64,000 nt of DNA from Actinostola sp. cb2023. Its lineage: Eukaryota; Cnidaria; Anthozoa; Actiniaria; Actinostolidae. The stretch is taken from NCBI GenBank assembly GCA_033675265.1, contig JAUJYZ010000706.1, positions 170,001 through 234,000 of the forward strand. The letters run 5' to 3'. This document shows positions 41,701-55,426 of the stretch, one piece after another. The notes below the pieces were generated by a model, which was given only the letters and a program-made list of their open reading frames with translations, was not told the origin of the DNA and made no database searches. The position numbers and the translations under genes are program-made. The number at the start of each line of letters is the position of its first letter. Positions within the stretch are counted from its first letter, which is position 1.

Positions 41701-43846
41701 CCCCTGAACACAACTCCATTGCAGTATGGGTAGAGGTAAGTTATGACATCAAGTCACGTTTAGCAGTAACATCAACTCTGTCCCCCCTGAACACAACTCC
41801 ATTGCAGCATGGGTAGAGGTAAGTTATGACGTCAAGACACGTTAAGCAGTAACATCAACTCTGTCCCCCCTGAACACAACTCCATTGCAGCATGGGTAGA
41901 GGTAAGTTATGACATCAAGTCACGTTTAGCAGTAACATCAACTCTGTCCCCCCTGAACACAACTCCATTGCAGCATGGGTAGAGGTAAGTTATGACGTCA
42001 AGTCACGAGTACGTTAAAACTGCATTGACTCAGAGAGCAGAAAAGCTGTTCCAATACTCAGCTTTCACAAGCTTTAGGACAATTAATGTTCGTATGTCAT
42101 GTAACAGAATTGTCTTATTGATGTAGGAAACCACGCACACTTACTTTAAGACGTGTGTAAAGGATCTTGTTGGACTAAACAATAAACATCATCCAATCAG
42201 AGTAGACTATCTTGTATTTGGAGGTAAGACATATTTTCCACAATGATGTGAAATTGCAATGTAATTAGTTGTTGGTTCTGACGTTGCTTCTGGTGCTGGC
42301 GCTGATGGTGGTTGTGGTGTTTTGCTTGTAGTGGTATGGCACGTATATCATACAGACTACTTGGTGTTGGTAGTGGTGCCTGTGGTGGTAGTAGTGCTGG
42401 TAGTGGTGTGGTAATGGGTTGGTGCTGGTAGTGGTGTGGTGCTGGTAGTGGTGTGGTGAGGTGGAGGTGGAGGTGGAGGTGGTGCTGGTCGTGGTAGTAG
42501 TAGTAGTGGTATAGTGGTATAGTACATACATCGTACAGACTACATGGTGTGGTGATGGTAGTGGTGCTGGTAGTGGTGTGGTGCTGGTAGTGGTGTGGTG
42601 CTGGTAGTTGTATGGCGGAGGTGGTGCTGGTCGTGGTAGTGGTATAGCACATACATCATATAGACTACATGGTGTTGGTAGTGGTGTGGTTCTGGTAGTG
42701 GTAGTGGTGTGATGGAGGTGGTGCTGGTCGTGGTAGTGGCATAGCACATACATCATATACACTACATGGTGTTGGTAGTGGTGCTGGTAGTGGTGTGGTG
42801 GAAGTGGTGTGGCGTGGTAGTGGTATAGCACATACATCATATGACTACATGGTGTGTGGTGTGGTGTGGTTCTGGTAGTGGTAGTGGTGTGATGGAGTAG
42901 TGGTCGTGGTAGTGGCATAGTACATACATCGTACAGACTACATGGTGTGGTGCTGGTAGTGGTGTGGTGGAAGTAGTGCTGGTAGTGGTGTGGTGCTGGT
43001 AGTGGTGTGGTGGAGGTGTGATGGTCGTGGTAGTGGTAGTGGTATAGTGGTATAGTACATACATCGTACAGACTACATGGTGTGGTGCTGGTAGTGGTGT
43101 GGTGTGGTAGTGGTGTGGTGCTGGTAGTGGTAGTGGTAGTGATGCGATGGAGGTGGTGCTGGTAGTGGTAGTGGTATAGCACATACATCATACAGATTAT
43201 ATGGTGTTGGTAGTGGTGTGGTGCTGGTAGTGGTGTGATGGAGGTGGTGCTGGTCGTGGTAGTGGTATAGCACATACATCATATAGACTACGTGGTGTTG
43301 GTAGTGGTGTGGTGGAGGTGGTGCTGGTCGTGGTAGTGGTATAATAGCACATACATCATATAGACTACGTGGTGTTGGTAGTGGTGTGGTGGAGGTGGTG
43401 CTGGTAGTGGTAGTTGTAGTGGTATGGTACATACATCAAACAGGCTATATGGTGTTGGTAATGGTAGCGGTGGGGTGGGGTGCTTGTATACGTAATGATG
43501 TGCTGCTGGTAGTTGTTCTTGTTCTTGGTGGTGCTGCAGGCGGTATTGGTGACGGTGTTGGCTTTGGATAACACTTCTGTCTTGTTATGTTTATCTCTAT
43601 CATTATCACCAGATCTCGATCCCTGCATCAACAAGACTTGTGAGTATTTTGGAATCTGTGAAGCAATGTCATCAAGTCAGAGTCAATGTGTGTGTCTTAC
43701 CCACTGCCCGTCATACCAAGACCTGGTGTGTGCCACTAACGGCCAAACGTTCGACAACATGTGTGTTATGAAGAGAGAGATTTGTAGGACCATGGGGAAC
43801 TATTCTTATTACCATCCAGGTGGTTGCCAAGGTAACGTTATATAAA

Positions 43847-43916
<70 letters not shown>

Positions 43917-46900
43917 GTTGTTATTATTATTATTATTATTATATTTATTATTATTATTGTTATTATTATATTTAACTTTGATGTAGGTTTCCCATTGGAC
44001 AAGGGAAGACAATACCTCAGGCATGTTTCTTCTTTTGCTGAATCCCACTGCGAGGTGGTTTCTCTAAAACCCTACACATTTTATCCCGACAAACCTGTAC
44101 ATGTCCAGATAACTGTGAACTACATCAACACGTCACTTCCTGCCAAAGTACACGACGCAACGGTCACGTGGACAGAGAAAGTGAGCACGGATAACTTTAC
44201 GGCGTGTATAACTAAGACTGGAAGAGATGACAAACAAACCAATGATATAACATCAGTTGATTGGATCGCTTATCAAGGGGCACCCAACGGTGGGGTGACT
44301 GGGAAGGAGCGGTTCACGCAATGGTGGACTGGTACCAAGTGTAGGACTCTATCACTTCCTAGTGTAAGTATAGCCTTTGCACGAACATCACTGATACAAT
44401 GGAATACTGCCACCCTTTATGTTGTCAAACCCTTCCCTTCAGCTAAATGTTAAATCAACTGAGTCAACTCCCGTATGTGAACAAATCAATATGGCCCCCC
44501 TTAAATACATGCATAGACAAAATTAGGTGATTTTACACGTAGCATGTATTTATTTATTTATATATGTATATTTGTGTGTATTTTCAGGGTAAATTCACGG
44601 GTTCTCCTACAGTACTAGTCACTCTTGAACATCAACGAGATGGACTTAAACACGATGCTGCCAGTGTGTGGGTGGAGGGCATCAGCTCGTCTTCATTTCA
44701 AGTTTGTATCAGAGAACTACAGAACTTTGACGGTATACATGAAGAGATTGATGTGGTACGTTAAAATAGAACTGTAGAATGTTGTTGATGTATAGGTTAG
44801 GCAGACATCTCCTTTCAGAATAGTGTGTATATTGGTGGAGTTAGGAATGCCCAGGTTCATTGGAATCACTCTATTCGAAACAAACAAGCAAAAAGTCAAT
44901 AAAATAAATAAGCAGATAGACAAACTACAGACAAACAGACAAACAAACACACACAGAGATAAACATACCACACAAAGAGACACACACAGAGAGAAACAGA
45001 CAGATAGATAGACAGATAAACAAACAGGCACACACACACGGAGAAACAGACAGACAGAAAGAAAGACGGACAGACAGACAGACAGACAAACAAACAAAGA
45101 CACAAACTTGGAACTACAATCTTAGTATGTCATTTAATTTATGCGCAGGACTGGATGGCTTTCGAGACTCTTCATCGTCCACTATTCTCTGAACACGGCA
45201 GTGTTTACTTTGCGAATAACTACACTCCACTGAAATCAGACAACTACGCATTTTGTGAGGTAATTCAAGTATGTGACATGGTAGGATTTGGTAAGACATG
45301 AGGTTGGGATTGTTGGGTTCCAGTGAATAGCCTCGTTCTAATCAGGTTGCGCTATGTGTGTAAGGTAGTTGAGTTAGTATGTGACATGGTAGGATTTGGT
45401 AAGACATGATGTTGGGATTGTTGGGTTCCAGTGAATAGCCTCGTTCTAATCAGGTTGCGTTATGTGTGTAAGGTAGTTGAGTTACTATGTGACATGGTAG
45501 GATTTGGTAAGACATGAGGTTGGGTTTGTTGGGTTCTAGTGAATAGCCTCGTTCTAATCAGGTTGCGTTATGTGTGTAAGGTATTTGAGTTAGTAGTATA
45601 TGACGTGGTAGGATTTGTTAAGACATGAGGTTGGGATTGTTGGGTTCCAGTGAATAGCCTCGTTCTAATCAGGTTGCGTTATGTGTGTAAGGTAGTTGAG
45701 TTAGTATATGACGTGGTAGGATTTGTTAAGACATGAGGTTGGGATTGTTGGGTTCCAGTGAATAGCCTCGTTCTAATCAGGTTGCGTTATGTGTGTAAGG
45801 TAGTTGAGTTAGTATATGACGTGGTAGGATTTGTTAAGACATAAGGTTGGGATTGTTGGGTTCCAGTGAATAGCCTCGTTCTAATCAGGTTGCGCTATGT
45901 GTGTAAGGTAGTTGAGTTAGTATGTGACATGGTAGGATTTGGTAAGAAGTACATGAGGTTGCGATTGTTGGGTTCCAGTGAATAGCGTCCTTCTCGAGAC
46001 ATTTCAGTGGTTCGCGAGTGTTCTTTCTTGAAACCTGACCTAAACCTATGTAATTTGAAATTCATTTCAGAGCGTGAATATGGCAAGAAACCATACAGTT
46101 CGACCTTTAGTGATGATAACAGCAACACACAACACTGGGGTCGGGCGTAACAACCCACAATGCAACGGGATCTCTGCATGGATTGAGGTAATATTAATAA
46201 GTGGGTAAGTTCCTTTTCATAAAAATGCAGACATTTAACCCTCGAAGCAAGGAAGAGAACGAAATGTGAGTTGAGTTTGTCAGTTATTTCTCTCCCTTGC
46301 TTCGAGGGTTTTCCTCCGGGTACTCCGACTTTCTCCCTCAATGAAATCGAACTAATGAGATGAGTGTTGGGTGTATAGAATATAGAATGGAGTAGCAAGT
46401 GAGTGTGAGAGTCGGATCCCCAATTGTAAGTACTGCTAAATATATTGACACGTTAAAAGAGGTTAATGAAAAGCAAATAACAATGATAATAAGGTAATAA
46501 TAAAAATGATAATAATAATAAAAATAATAAAATGATAATAATAATAAAAATAATAAAATGATAATAATAATAATAATAATAATCAAATGATAATAATAAT
46601 AATAATGATAATAAAATAAAATAATAATAATAATAATATATCTTTTGAGGTGGAGGGTACTCTAGAGCATAATAACTATAGATCTAAAGATAAAATATAA
46701 ATACAGTGAGTGTATGCTTTTGATGTTTTCTATTGAACAGTAAATCATCTAAAACTTACAACAATTACTTCCTCAGAACATCACCTCTCACACATTCCGT
46801 GTTTGTATGAAAGAGTTGTACTCGGATCGTTATGACCCAGTCACACTACAGTACACTGTCGTATCAGGTATGGAAACACTACCAGCTTGTATCAAACAAC

Positions 46901-49900
46901 GATATCTTTTTAAACAAGTGTAATTGGTGGGAAAACAGGTTGGGAGGCATGTTAAGGTATGTCATCGCACACTGGAAAAATCGCGCACTCTTCAAATCTT
47001 GGAAATTCATTGAAAATTTGTTGGAAATCATTATTTTCCAAGGTTTTGGACATTTCCAAAGAATTTCCAATGGATTTCCAACGTTTGAAAAGCGTGCGTT
47101 TTTCTTAAGTGGTAGTTGAAGATATGGCTCAAAGGGGTTGGTTAGTTGGTTGGTAAAGGCTGCAGAGAAAGATGGCTTGCTGTCGATCATGACATACTGT
47201 AATTCATAGGTTTATGTCGATTTTCTTTGATGTGCCGCGGTGGCTATATATACAGTGTAATGACCTCCAGGCTAACAACTCCCAGGTGAATAAGCAGTCA
47301 ATTCCCCGGATTTCATGGAATAACCAATAATTCACCAGGTGGTTATTTAACGCAGTCCTCTGTGTATATTTAGTAAATAAACCCGAAAAATAAACAGTTG
47401 GCCGAGAAGCGAAGCTTCGAGGGCAACTGTGGTAATTTTGAGGACCATCTCTCAGCCAAGGACATTATCAGCCGATATACCAGTAAGCCAGAAAGGGGTT
47501 TATTTTCTTTGCAACTCCTTCGATAAATTTTCTATATATATATATACGTCTTCTGTAAATAAAACACTAGGCTCGGAAAAACCACAAATTTTGTTGACTT
47601 TTTCGTGTTTTTCGGACTGCATTGTCTGCCAAAACCTTTATTTCCAGGTCACTCGGCAAAACGGGACTGTTGTTCTGCTATATTACAATTTAGATAATTT
47701 CATTTTTCTCAAAATTGAGAGATTTCATCTCAAAACTTGGGGATATTACCTGACCCGTTTTGACCAATGGGCGCGCGCGAAAATGTATCGATGGGTTATA
47801 TATCACATTACCCCTCGCTGCAGGCCGATAACCTACACGTATTTCATGTTTCAGATATCTGCGGTGAAGGTTGGACATACTTCAATGGGTTCTGCTACAT
47901 GACCAACTCATCTTGTACGCCATGGCAAGCAGCTCAGTCCAGTTGTCTTAACGTCAACGCCAATCTAACCAGTATTTCCAGTCAAGAAGAAAACACGTAC
48001 GTCCAACATCGACACGGAGGTGACACTGGATGGATTGGATTCCAGGATATTCACAGTGAAGGCAACTTTACCTGGATTGATGGAAGTACGGTCAATTTTA
48101 CTTACTGGGCGAGGAATCAGCCTAATGGTTACCCTGGTGACCAGGATTGCGTGCACACTCTGGGATTACGTCATGACTATCACTGGAATGACGTCACTTG
48201 TGGATCCTGTCACGCGTACACTTGTAAACGAGGTACCGTTTAATGTTCTTATGCTGTGAAGTTAGTTGACATCAGTACTTGATTGGTTACTTATTCAGAA
48301 ACAAGGCGGGTATCTTTATCGGTTATCAACATGTATTGTGTATTCGCTAGAGAGAGAATCTACAACCCAATGCGACATTAATACCTTTATTATATGGCTA
48401 TATGATTTCCTGCAATCTGATTGGTCGGCCCGAACCTTTGGAAATACGCCAAAATATCTGGACCGGCATAGCATCTTTAAAATTCATTTGAACTTTGTTT
48501 TTACGAAAACACTTGCAAAGAAACACGAAACTGAAATGCTGGAAGTAAGACTCCGAGAACACAAATCTATTCACTGTCTCACACATACCTTCACCAATCT
48601 TGTAAGTCGACCATCACCAATCTTGTAAGTCGACCTTCACCAATCTTGTAAGTCGCAAAAATGGTACGTGTTAACTCAGGTTCAGTTTCTTTTTGAGAAC
48701 TCCTAAAACACTCGTGATGGCATTAAATACGAGCCACCAAATAAATGTTTAATTTTTGAAGGAATGGTTTAGAAGAGATTTCATCTTTGAAATTTTGAAC
48801 GTGTTTATGAAGCAGAGAGCTTTCATTGTGCTAAACTGCGATAACTCAAGAACGTTTCTTTATGAAGCGAGGCCTCTGTATCCTCTTTTTTCTTCGAATT
48901 CAGCACGTACTGTCAATCTCACATCCATCGAAATATTTTCCAAGTTGTTCAAAGAAGAAGTACCAATATCAACACTCACTGACGTTCGTTAATTGGATTG
49001 CTTGTAGTTTTCGGTTTCCATGTTTAGTTGAGACAGTCGGACTCACCATGCAAAGTTTTTTTTACTCTTTACAAACTTTACAGCTCAATTTCAAAGAAAT
49101 CAATCCCTTACGGTGTTATATGAAGATATTTTATGAGATGTAAATGATGTACGTATGTAAATATATAATATGATAAATGTGGAATGAGGTTAACCAATTA
49201 AACCTCACATGCGTGATTTCATGTCGGTAGTCAAATAAATCGACGACTACCCTATTTCTGAGTTTTCAGCTGGCCATGTACCTTTTTCTTTAGTTTCTTT
49301 TTCTTTTTTTTTGCATTATCTTACTCATGTTCTCTGAATACGGTATCTTCAGAATATCATAAGACAACCTTTGTTCCTTTTTTCCGTGCATTTGCTTGTC
49401 GTTGTCTTATATAAACTTATTTTGTTTACACTTATACAGCTTTAATACCAACCTGCTCTATTAATACTAGTAGTTACTCAGCTAGATTAACTTACAAGTT
49501 ATTCTGAATAACCTGCTTTATAATATTTAATTAATACTAGTAGTTACTCAGCTAGATTAACTTACAAGTTATTCTGAATAACCTGCTTTATAATATTTAA
49601 TTAATACTAGTAGTTGTTACTCAGCTAGATTAATTAACTTACAAGTTATTCTGAATAACCTGCTTTATAATATTTAATTAATACTAGTAGTTACTCAGCT
49701 AGATTAGCTTACAAGTTATTCTGAATAACCTGCTTTATAATATTTAATTAATACTAGTAGTTACTAAGCTAGATTAGCTTACAAGTTATTCTGAATAACC
49801 TGCTTTATAATATTTAATTAATACTAGTAGTTACTCAGCTAGATTAGCTTACAAGTTATTCTGAATAACCTGCTTTTATATTTAATATTGAATTAATACT

Positions 49901-52900
49901 AGTAGCTTTTACTCAGCTAGTAGTTACTTAGATTATTAGCTTACAAGTTATTCTGAATAACCTGCTTTATAATATTTAATTAATACTAGTAGTTACTCAG
50001 CTAGATTAGCTTACAAGTTATTCTGAATAACCTGCTTTATGATATTGAATTAATACTAGTAGTTACTCAGCTAGATTAGCTTACAAGTTATTTTGAATAA
50101 CCTGCTTTATAATATTTAATTAATACTAGTAGTTACTCAGCTAGATTAGCTTACAAGTTATTCTGAATAACCTGCTTTATAATATTTAATTAATACTAGT
50201 AGTTACTCAGCTAGATTAGCTTACAAGTTATTCTGAATAACCTGCTTTATAATATTGAATTAATACTACTAGTAGTTACTCAGCTAGATTAGCTTACAAG
50301 TTATTCTGAATAACCTGCTTTATAATATTTAATTAATACTAGTAGTTACTCAGCTAGATTAGCTTACAAGTTATTCTGAGTAACCTGCTTTATAATATTG
50401 AATTAATACTAGTAGTTACTCAGCTAGATTAATTAACTTACAAGTTATTCTGAATAACCTGCTTTATAATATTTAATTAATACTAGTAGTTACTCAGCTA
50501 GATTAGCTTACAAGTTATTCTGAATAACCTGCTTTATAATATTTAATTAATACTAGTAGTTACTCAGCTAAATTAGCTTACAAGTTATTCTGAATAACCT
50601 GCTTTATAATATTTAATTAATACTAGTAGTTACTCAGCTAGATTAGCTTACAAGTTATTCTGAGTAACCTGCTTTATAATATTAATTAATACTAGTAGTT
50701 ACTCAGCTATTAATTAACTTACAAGTTATTCTGAATAACCTGCTTTATAATATTTAATTAATACTAGTAGTTACTCAGCTAGATTAGCTTACAAGTTATT
50801 CTGAATAACCTGCTTTATGATATTGAATTAATACTAGTAGTTACTCAGCTAGATTAGCTTACAAGTTATTTTGAATAACCTGCTTTATAATATTTAATTA
50901 ATAACTAGTAGTTACTCAGCTAGATTAGCTTACAAGTTATTCTGAATAACCTGCTTTATAATATTTAATTAATACTAGTAGTTACTCAGCTAGATTAGCT
51001 TACAAGTTATTCTGAATAACCTGCTTTATAATATTTAATTAATACTAGTAGTTACTCAGCTAGATTAGCTTACAAGTTATTCTGAATAACCTGCTTTATA
51101 ATATTTAATTAATACTAGTAGTTACTCAGCTAGATTAGCTTACAAGTTATTCTGAGTAACCTGCTTTATAATATTTAATTAATACTAGTAGTTACTCAGC
51201 TAGATTAGCTTACAAGTTATTCTGAATAACCTGCTTTATAATATTGAATTAATACTAGTAGTTACTCAGCTAGATTAGCTTACAAGTTATTCTGAATAAC
51301 CTGCTTTATAATATTGAATTAATACTAGTAGTTACTCAGCTAGATTAGCTTACAAGTTATTCTGAATAACCTGCTTTATAATATTTAATTAATACTAGTA
51401 GTTACTCAGCTAAATTAGCTTACAAGTTATTCTGAATAACCTGCTTTATAATATTGAATTAATACTAGTAGTTACTCAGCTAGATTAACTTACAAGTTAT
51501 TCTGAATAACCTGCTTTATAATATTTAATTAATACTAGTAGTTACTCAGCTAGATTAGCTTACAAGTTATTCTGAATAACCTGCTTTATAATCTTTAATT
51601 AATACTAGTAGTTACTCAGCTAGATTAGCTTACAAGTTATTCTGAGTAACCTGCTTTATAATATTGAATTAATACTAGTAGTTACTCAGCTAGATTAGCT
51701 TACAAGTTATTCTGAGTAACCTGCTTTATAATATTGAATTAATACTAGTAGTTACTCAGCTAGATTAGCTTACAAGTTATTCTGAATAACCTGCTTTATA
51801 ATCTTTAATTAATACTAGTAGTTACTCAGCTAGATTAGCTTACAAGTTATTCTGAATAACCTGCTTTATAATATTTAATTAATACTAGTAGTTACTCAGC
51901 TAGATTAGCTTACAAGTTATTCTGAGTAACCTGCTTTATAATATTTAATTAATACTAGTAGTTACTCAGCTAAATTAGCTTACAAGTTATTCTGAATAAC
52001 CTGCTTTATAATATTTAATTAATACTAGTAGTTACTCAGCTAAATTAGCTTACAAGTTATTCTGAATAACCTGCTTTATAATATTTAATTAATACTAGTA
52101 GTTACTCAGCTAGATTAGCTTACAAGTTATTCTGAATAACCTGCTTTATAATATTTAATTAATACTAGTAGTTACTCAGCTAGATTAGCTTACAAGTTAT
52201 TCTGAATAACCTGCTTTATAATATTTAATTAATACTAGTAGTTACTCAGCTAGATTAGCTTACAAGTTATTCTGAATAACCTGCTTTATAATCTTTAATT
52301 AATACTAGTAGTTACTCAGCTAGATTAGCTTACAAGTTATTCTGAATAACCTGCTTTATAATATTTAATTAATACTAGTAGTTACTCAGCTAGATTAGCT
52401 TACAAGTTATTCTGAATAACCTGCTTTATAATATTTAATTAATACTAGTAGTTACTCAGCTAGATTAGCTTACAAGTTATTCTGAATAACCTGCTTTATA
52501 ATATTTAATTAATACTAGTAGTTACTCAGCTAGATTAGCTTACAAGTTATTCTGAATAACCTGCTTTATAATATTTAATTAATACTAGTAGTTACTCAGC
52601 TAGATTAGCTTACAAGTTATTCTGAGTAACCTGCTTTATAATATTTAATTAATACTAGTAGTTACTCAGCTAGATTAACTTACAAGTTATTCTGAATAAC
52701 CTGCTTTATAATATTGAATTAATACTAGTAGTTACTCAGCTAGATTAGCTTACAAGTTATTCTGAATAACCTGCTTTATGATATTGAATTAATACTAGTA
52801 GTTACTCAGCTAGATTAGCTTACAAGTTATTCTGAATAACCTGCTTTATAATATTGAATTAATACTAGTAGTTACTCAGCTAGATTAGCTTACAAGTTAT

Positions 52901-55394
52901 TCTGAATAACCTGCTTTATAATATTTAATTAATACTAGTAGTTACTCAGCTAGATTAGCTTACAAGTTATTCTGAATAACCTGCTTTAATATAATATACT
53001 TAATTAATACTAGCTAGTTACTGAATAACCTGCAGCTAGTTACTCAGCTAGATTAGCTTACAAGTTATTCTGAATAACCTGCTTTATAATATTGAATTAA
53101 TACTAGTAGTTACTCAGCTAGATTAGCTTACAAGTTATTCTGAATAACCTGCTTTATAATATTGAATTAATACTAGTAGTTACTCAGCTAGATTAGCTTA
53201 CAAGTTATTCTGAATAACCTGCTTTATAATATTTAATTAATACTAGTAGTTACTCAGCTAGATTAGCTTACAAGTTATTCTGAATAACCTGCTTTATGAT
53301 ATTTAATTAATACTAGTAGTTACTCAGCTAGATTAGCTTACAAGTTATTCTGAATAACCTGCTTTATATATTGAATTAATACTAGTAGTTACTCAGCTAG
53401 ATTAGCTTACAAGTTATTCTGAATAACCTGCTTTATAATATTTAATTAATACTAGTAGTTACTCAGCTAGATTAACTTACAAGTTATTCTGAATAACCTG
53501 CTTTATAATATTTAATTAATACTAGTAGTTACTCAGCTAGATTAGCTTACAAGTTATTCTGAATAACCTGCTTTATAATCTTTACTTAATACTAGTAGTT
53601 ACTCAGCTAGATTAGCTTACAAGTTATTCTGAGTAACCTGCTTTATAATATTGAATTAATACTAGTAGTTACTCAGCTAGATTAGCTTACAAGTTATTCT
53701 GAGTAACCTGCTTTATAATATTGAATTAATACTAGTAGTTACTCAGCTAAATTAGCTTACAAGTTATTCTGAATAACCTGCTTTATAATCTTTAATTAAT
53801 ACTAGTAATTACTCAGCTAGATTAGCTTACAAGTTATTCTGAATAACTTGCTTTATAATATTTAATTAATACTAGTAGTTACTCAGCTAGATTAGCTTAC
53901 AAGTTATTCTGAGTAACCTGCTTTATAATATTGAATTAATACTAGTAGTTACTCAGCTAAATTAGCTTACAAGTTATTCTGAATAACCTGCTTTATAATA
54001 TTTAATTAATACTAGTAGTTACTCAGCTAAATTAGCTTACAAGTTATTCTGAATAACCTGCTTTATAATCTTTAATTAATACTAGTAGTTACTCAGCTAG
54101 ATTAGCTTACAAGTTATTCTGAATAACCTGCTTTATAATCTTTAATTAATACTAGTAGTTACTCAGCTAGATTAGCTTACAAGTTATTCTGAGTAACCTG
54201 CTTTATAATATTTAATTAATACTAGTAATTACTCAGCTAGATTAGCTTACAAGTTATTCTGAATAACCTGCTTTATAATATTTAATTAATACTAGTAGTT
54301 ACTCAGCTAGATTAGCTTACAAGTTATTCTGAATAACCTGCTTTATAATATTCAATTAATACTAGTAGTTACTCAGCTAGATTAGCTTACAAGTTATTCT
54401 GAATAACCTGCTTTATAATATTTAATTAATACTAGTAGTTACTCAGCTAGATTAGCTTACAAGTTATTCTGAATAACCTGCTTTATAATATTTAATTAAT
54501 ACTAGTAGTTACTCAGCTAGATTAGCTTACAAGCTATTCTGAGTAACCTGCTTTATAATATTTAATTAATACTAGTAGTTACTCAGCTAAATTAGCTTAC
54601 AAGTTATTCTGAATAACCTGCTTTATAATATTGAATTAATACTAGTAGTTACTCAGCTAGATTAACTTACAAGTTATTCTGAATAACCTGCTTTATGATA
54701 TTGAATTAATACTAGTAGTTACTCAGCTAGATTAACTTACAAGTTATTCTGAATAACCTGCTTTATGATATTGAATTAATACTAGTAGTTACTCAGCTAG
54801 ATTAGCTTACAAGTTATTCTGAATAACCTGCTTTATGATATTGAATTAATACTAGTAGTTACTCAGCTAGATTAGCTTACAAGTTATTCTGAATAACCTG
54901 CTTTATAATATTGAATTAATACTAGTAGTTACTCAGCTAGATTAACTTACAAGTTATTCTGAATAACCTGCTTTATGATATTGAATTAATACTAGTAGTT
55001 ACTCAGCTAGATTAGCTTACAAGTTATTCTGAATAACCTGCTTTATGATATTGAATTAATACTAGTAGTTACTCAGCTAGATTAGCTTACAAGTTATTCT
55101 GAATAACCTGCTTTATAATCTTTAATTAATACTAGTAGTTACTCAGCTAGATTAGCTTACAAGTTATTCTGAATAACCTGCTTTATAATATTTAATTAAT
55201 ACTAGTAGTTACTCAGCTAGATTAGCTTACAAGTTATTCTGAATAACCTGCTTTATAATATTGAATTAATACTAGTAGTTACTCAGCTAGATTAGCTTTA
55301 CAAGTTATTCTGAGTAACTTTTATCTATTCTCAGTTCTTCTTTTTTTCTAAGTTTGTAAACATTTTTGTCATTTTAAGGTAATAAAGTTCATAG

Positions 55395-55426
<32 letters not shown>

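Noticed and set aside
42197..43634. Several His/Thr/Tyr-rich minus-strand frames
   Set aside because: Same minisatellite in gene B. Frames overlap each other in all phases.
49436..55316. Regular array resembling CRISPR repeats
   Set aside because: Units are continuous 70 bp repeats with no unique spacers, in a eukaryotic intron. It is a satellite.
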